A DNA stretch of 64,000 bases from Acidovorax sp. sic0104 (GTDB taxonomy: Bacteria > Pseudomonadota > Gammaproteobacteria > Burkholderiales > Burkholderiaceae_C). The position numbers were made by a program, and so were the translations under genes. Shown one piece after another: positions 63,641 to 64,000 of this stretch (within the stretch, counting starts at the first letter, position 1; each line of letters starts with the position of its first letter). Under the pieces are notes generated by a model that saw only the letters and a program-made list of their open reading frames with translations, searched no databases and was not told the origin of the DNA. The stretch spans positions 1 through 64,000 of the forward strand of contig NZ_JAHUWH010000013.1 of NCBI RefSeq assembly GCF_019219095.1, in the 5' to 3' direction.

Positions 63641-64000
63641 ATTCCTTGCCTACATCGGCCTGGGTGCCAACCTGGGCGACGCCCCTGCGGCGTTGCGCGG
63701 CGCCGTGCAGGCCATGGAGGCCCTGCCGGGCGCGCAGGTGCTGCAGTGCTCGGCGCTGTACCGCAGCGCACCCGTGGACGCCGCCGGGCCCGACTTCCAC
63801 AACGCCGTCGTAGCGCTGCGATCGACTCTTGCGCCCGAGGAGTTGCTGGCAGCGCTGCAGGCCATCGAAGCAACGGCCGGGCGTGAACGCCCCTATCGCA
63901 ACGCACCACGTACGCTGGACCTGGACATCCTGCTCTGCGGCGACCTGGCCATCAGCACACCCACGCTCACGGTGCCCCACCCACGCATGCGGGAGCGGGC
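63633..64000 (+). CDS. folK: 2-amino-4-hydroxy-6-hydroxymethyldihydropteridine pyrophosphokinase (partial)
   Basis: The first 122 codons are present; the window ends before the stop. Start at the ATG at 63633, inside the end of pcnB. The HPPK pattern is clear: YIGLGANLGD, SALYRSAPVD, FHNAVVAL, and the metal-binding RTLDLDIL at 93-100. Catalyses pyrophosphoryl transfer from ATP in folate synthesis. The order pcnB-folK is conserved in proteobacteria. Confidence 0.95.
   Translation, partial: MPEFLAYIGLGANLGDAPAALRGAVQAMEALPGAQVLQCSALYRSAPVDAAGPDFHNAVVALRSTLAPEELLAALQAIEATAGRERPYRNAPRTLDLDILLCGDLAISTPTLTVPHPRMRER

Noticed and set aside
1..64000. CRISPR arrays, tRNA or rRNA genes
   Set aside because: No regularly spaced repeats and no cloverleaf or rRNA-like sequence were recognised on either strand.

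Overview
The window is GC-rich betaproteobacterial chromosome. The gene complement and short dispersed intergenic repeats point to the Comamonadaceae, most likely an Acidovorax-like organism; this is inference from gene content and repeat style, not a search. Coding density is high, many adjacent genes overlap by 4 bp (ATGA), and no rRNA, tRNA or CRISPR array was seen.

Region by region: 1-2719 holds the end of one EAL phosphodiesterase and a complete PAS-GGDEF-EAL protein. A flavin monooxygenase follows (2794-4005), then the stress module prkA / DUF444 (yeaH-type) / spoVR (4262-9232). From 9.6 to 11.9 kb there is an island of lower GC with small orphan genes (a beta-rich hypothetical, a ComJ-like protein, a macro-domain protein and a frameshifted membrane protein). 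It is punctuated by sites resembling integron attC recombination sites, with no integrase in the window. From 12.0 to 19.8 kb come a merR gene broken by an in-frame stop, a divergent transcarbamoylase-like gene, an MFS transporter, a MliC-like lipoprotein, a DUF6502 gene divergent from a beta-propeller lipoprotein, and a 92-bp MITE-like insertion.

19.9-23.0 kb is the kynBUA tryptophan-to-anthranilate operon. 23.4-25.9 kb is feoAB plus a Cys-rich Feo accessory gene behind a Fur-box-like site. 26.1-28.3 kb is an OmpR-type two-component system. 28.4-34.4 kb has an S9 peptidase lipoprotein, a CusF-like protein, an HD hydrolase, argD-argF (with a duplicated argF 3' end around a structured insert) and a DUF3579 gene. 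34.4-42.0 kb carries an orphan AAA ATPase, rpsT, murJ, a SirB1-family gene, a solitary ParB-like protein, a CorA/ZntB-type transporter and a PPK2 kinase. 42.1-45.8 kb contains a GAF/receiver pair, a GlxA-type AraC regulator, and a nitrilase/DJ-1 pair. 46.2-51.5 kb carries a PHA-depolymerase-like esterase, a chemoreceptor, an AI-2E family permease and purM.

51.9-60.2 kb is a complete D-xylose locus (periplasmic binding protein, permease, single-domain ATPase, ROK regulator, xylulokinase, xylose isomerase and a Gfo/Idh oxidoreductase). It lies between purM and the housekeeping run hda-HAD-pcnB-folK (60.5-64.0 kb, folK cut by the window end), so it looks like a catabolic cassette placed in a conserved neighbourhood.

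Three families of dispersed intergenic repeats recur through the window, always between genes or at their ends.
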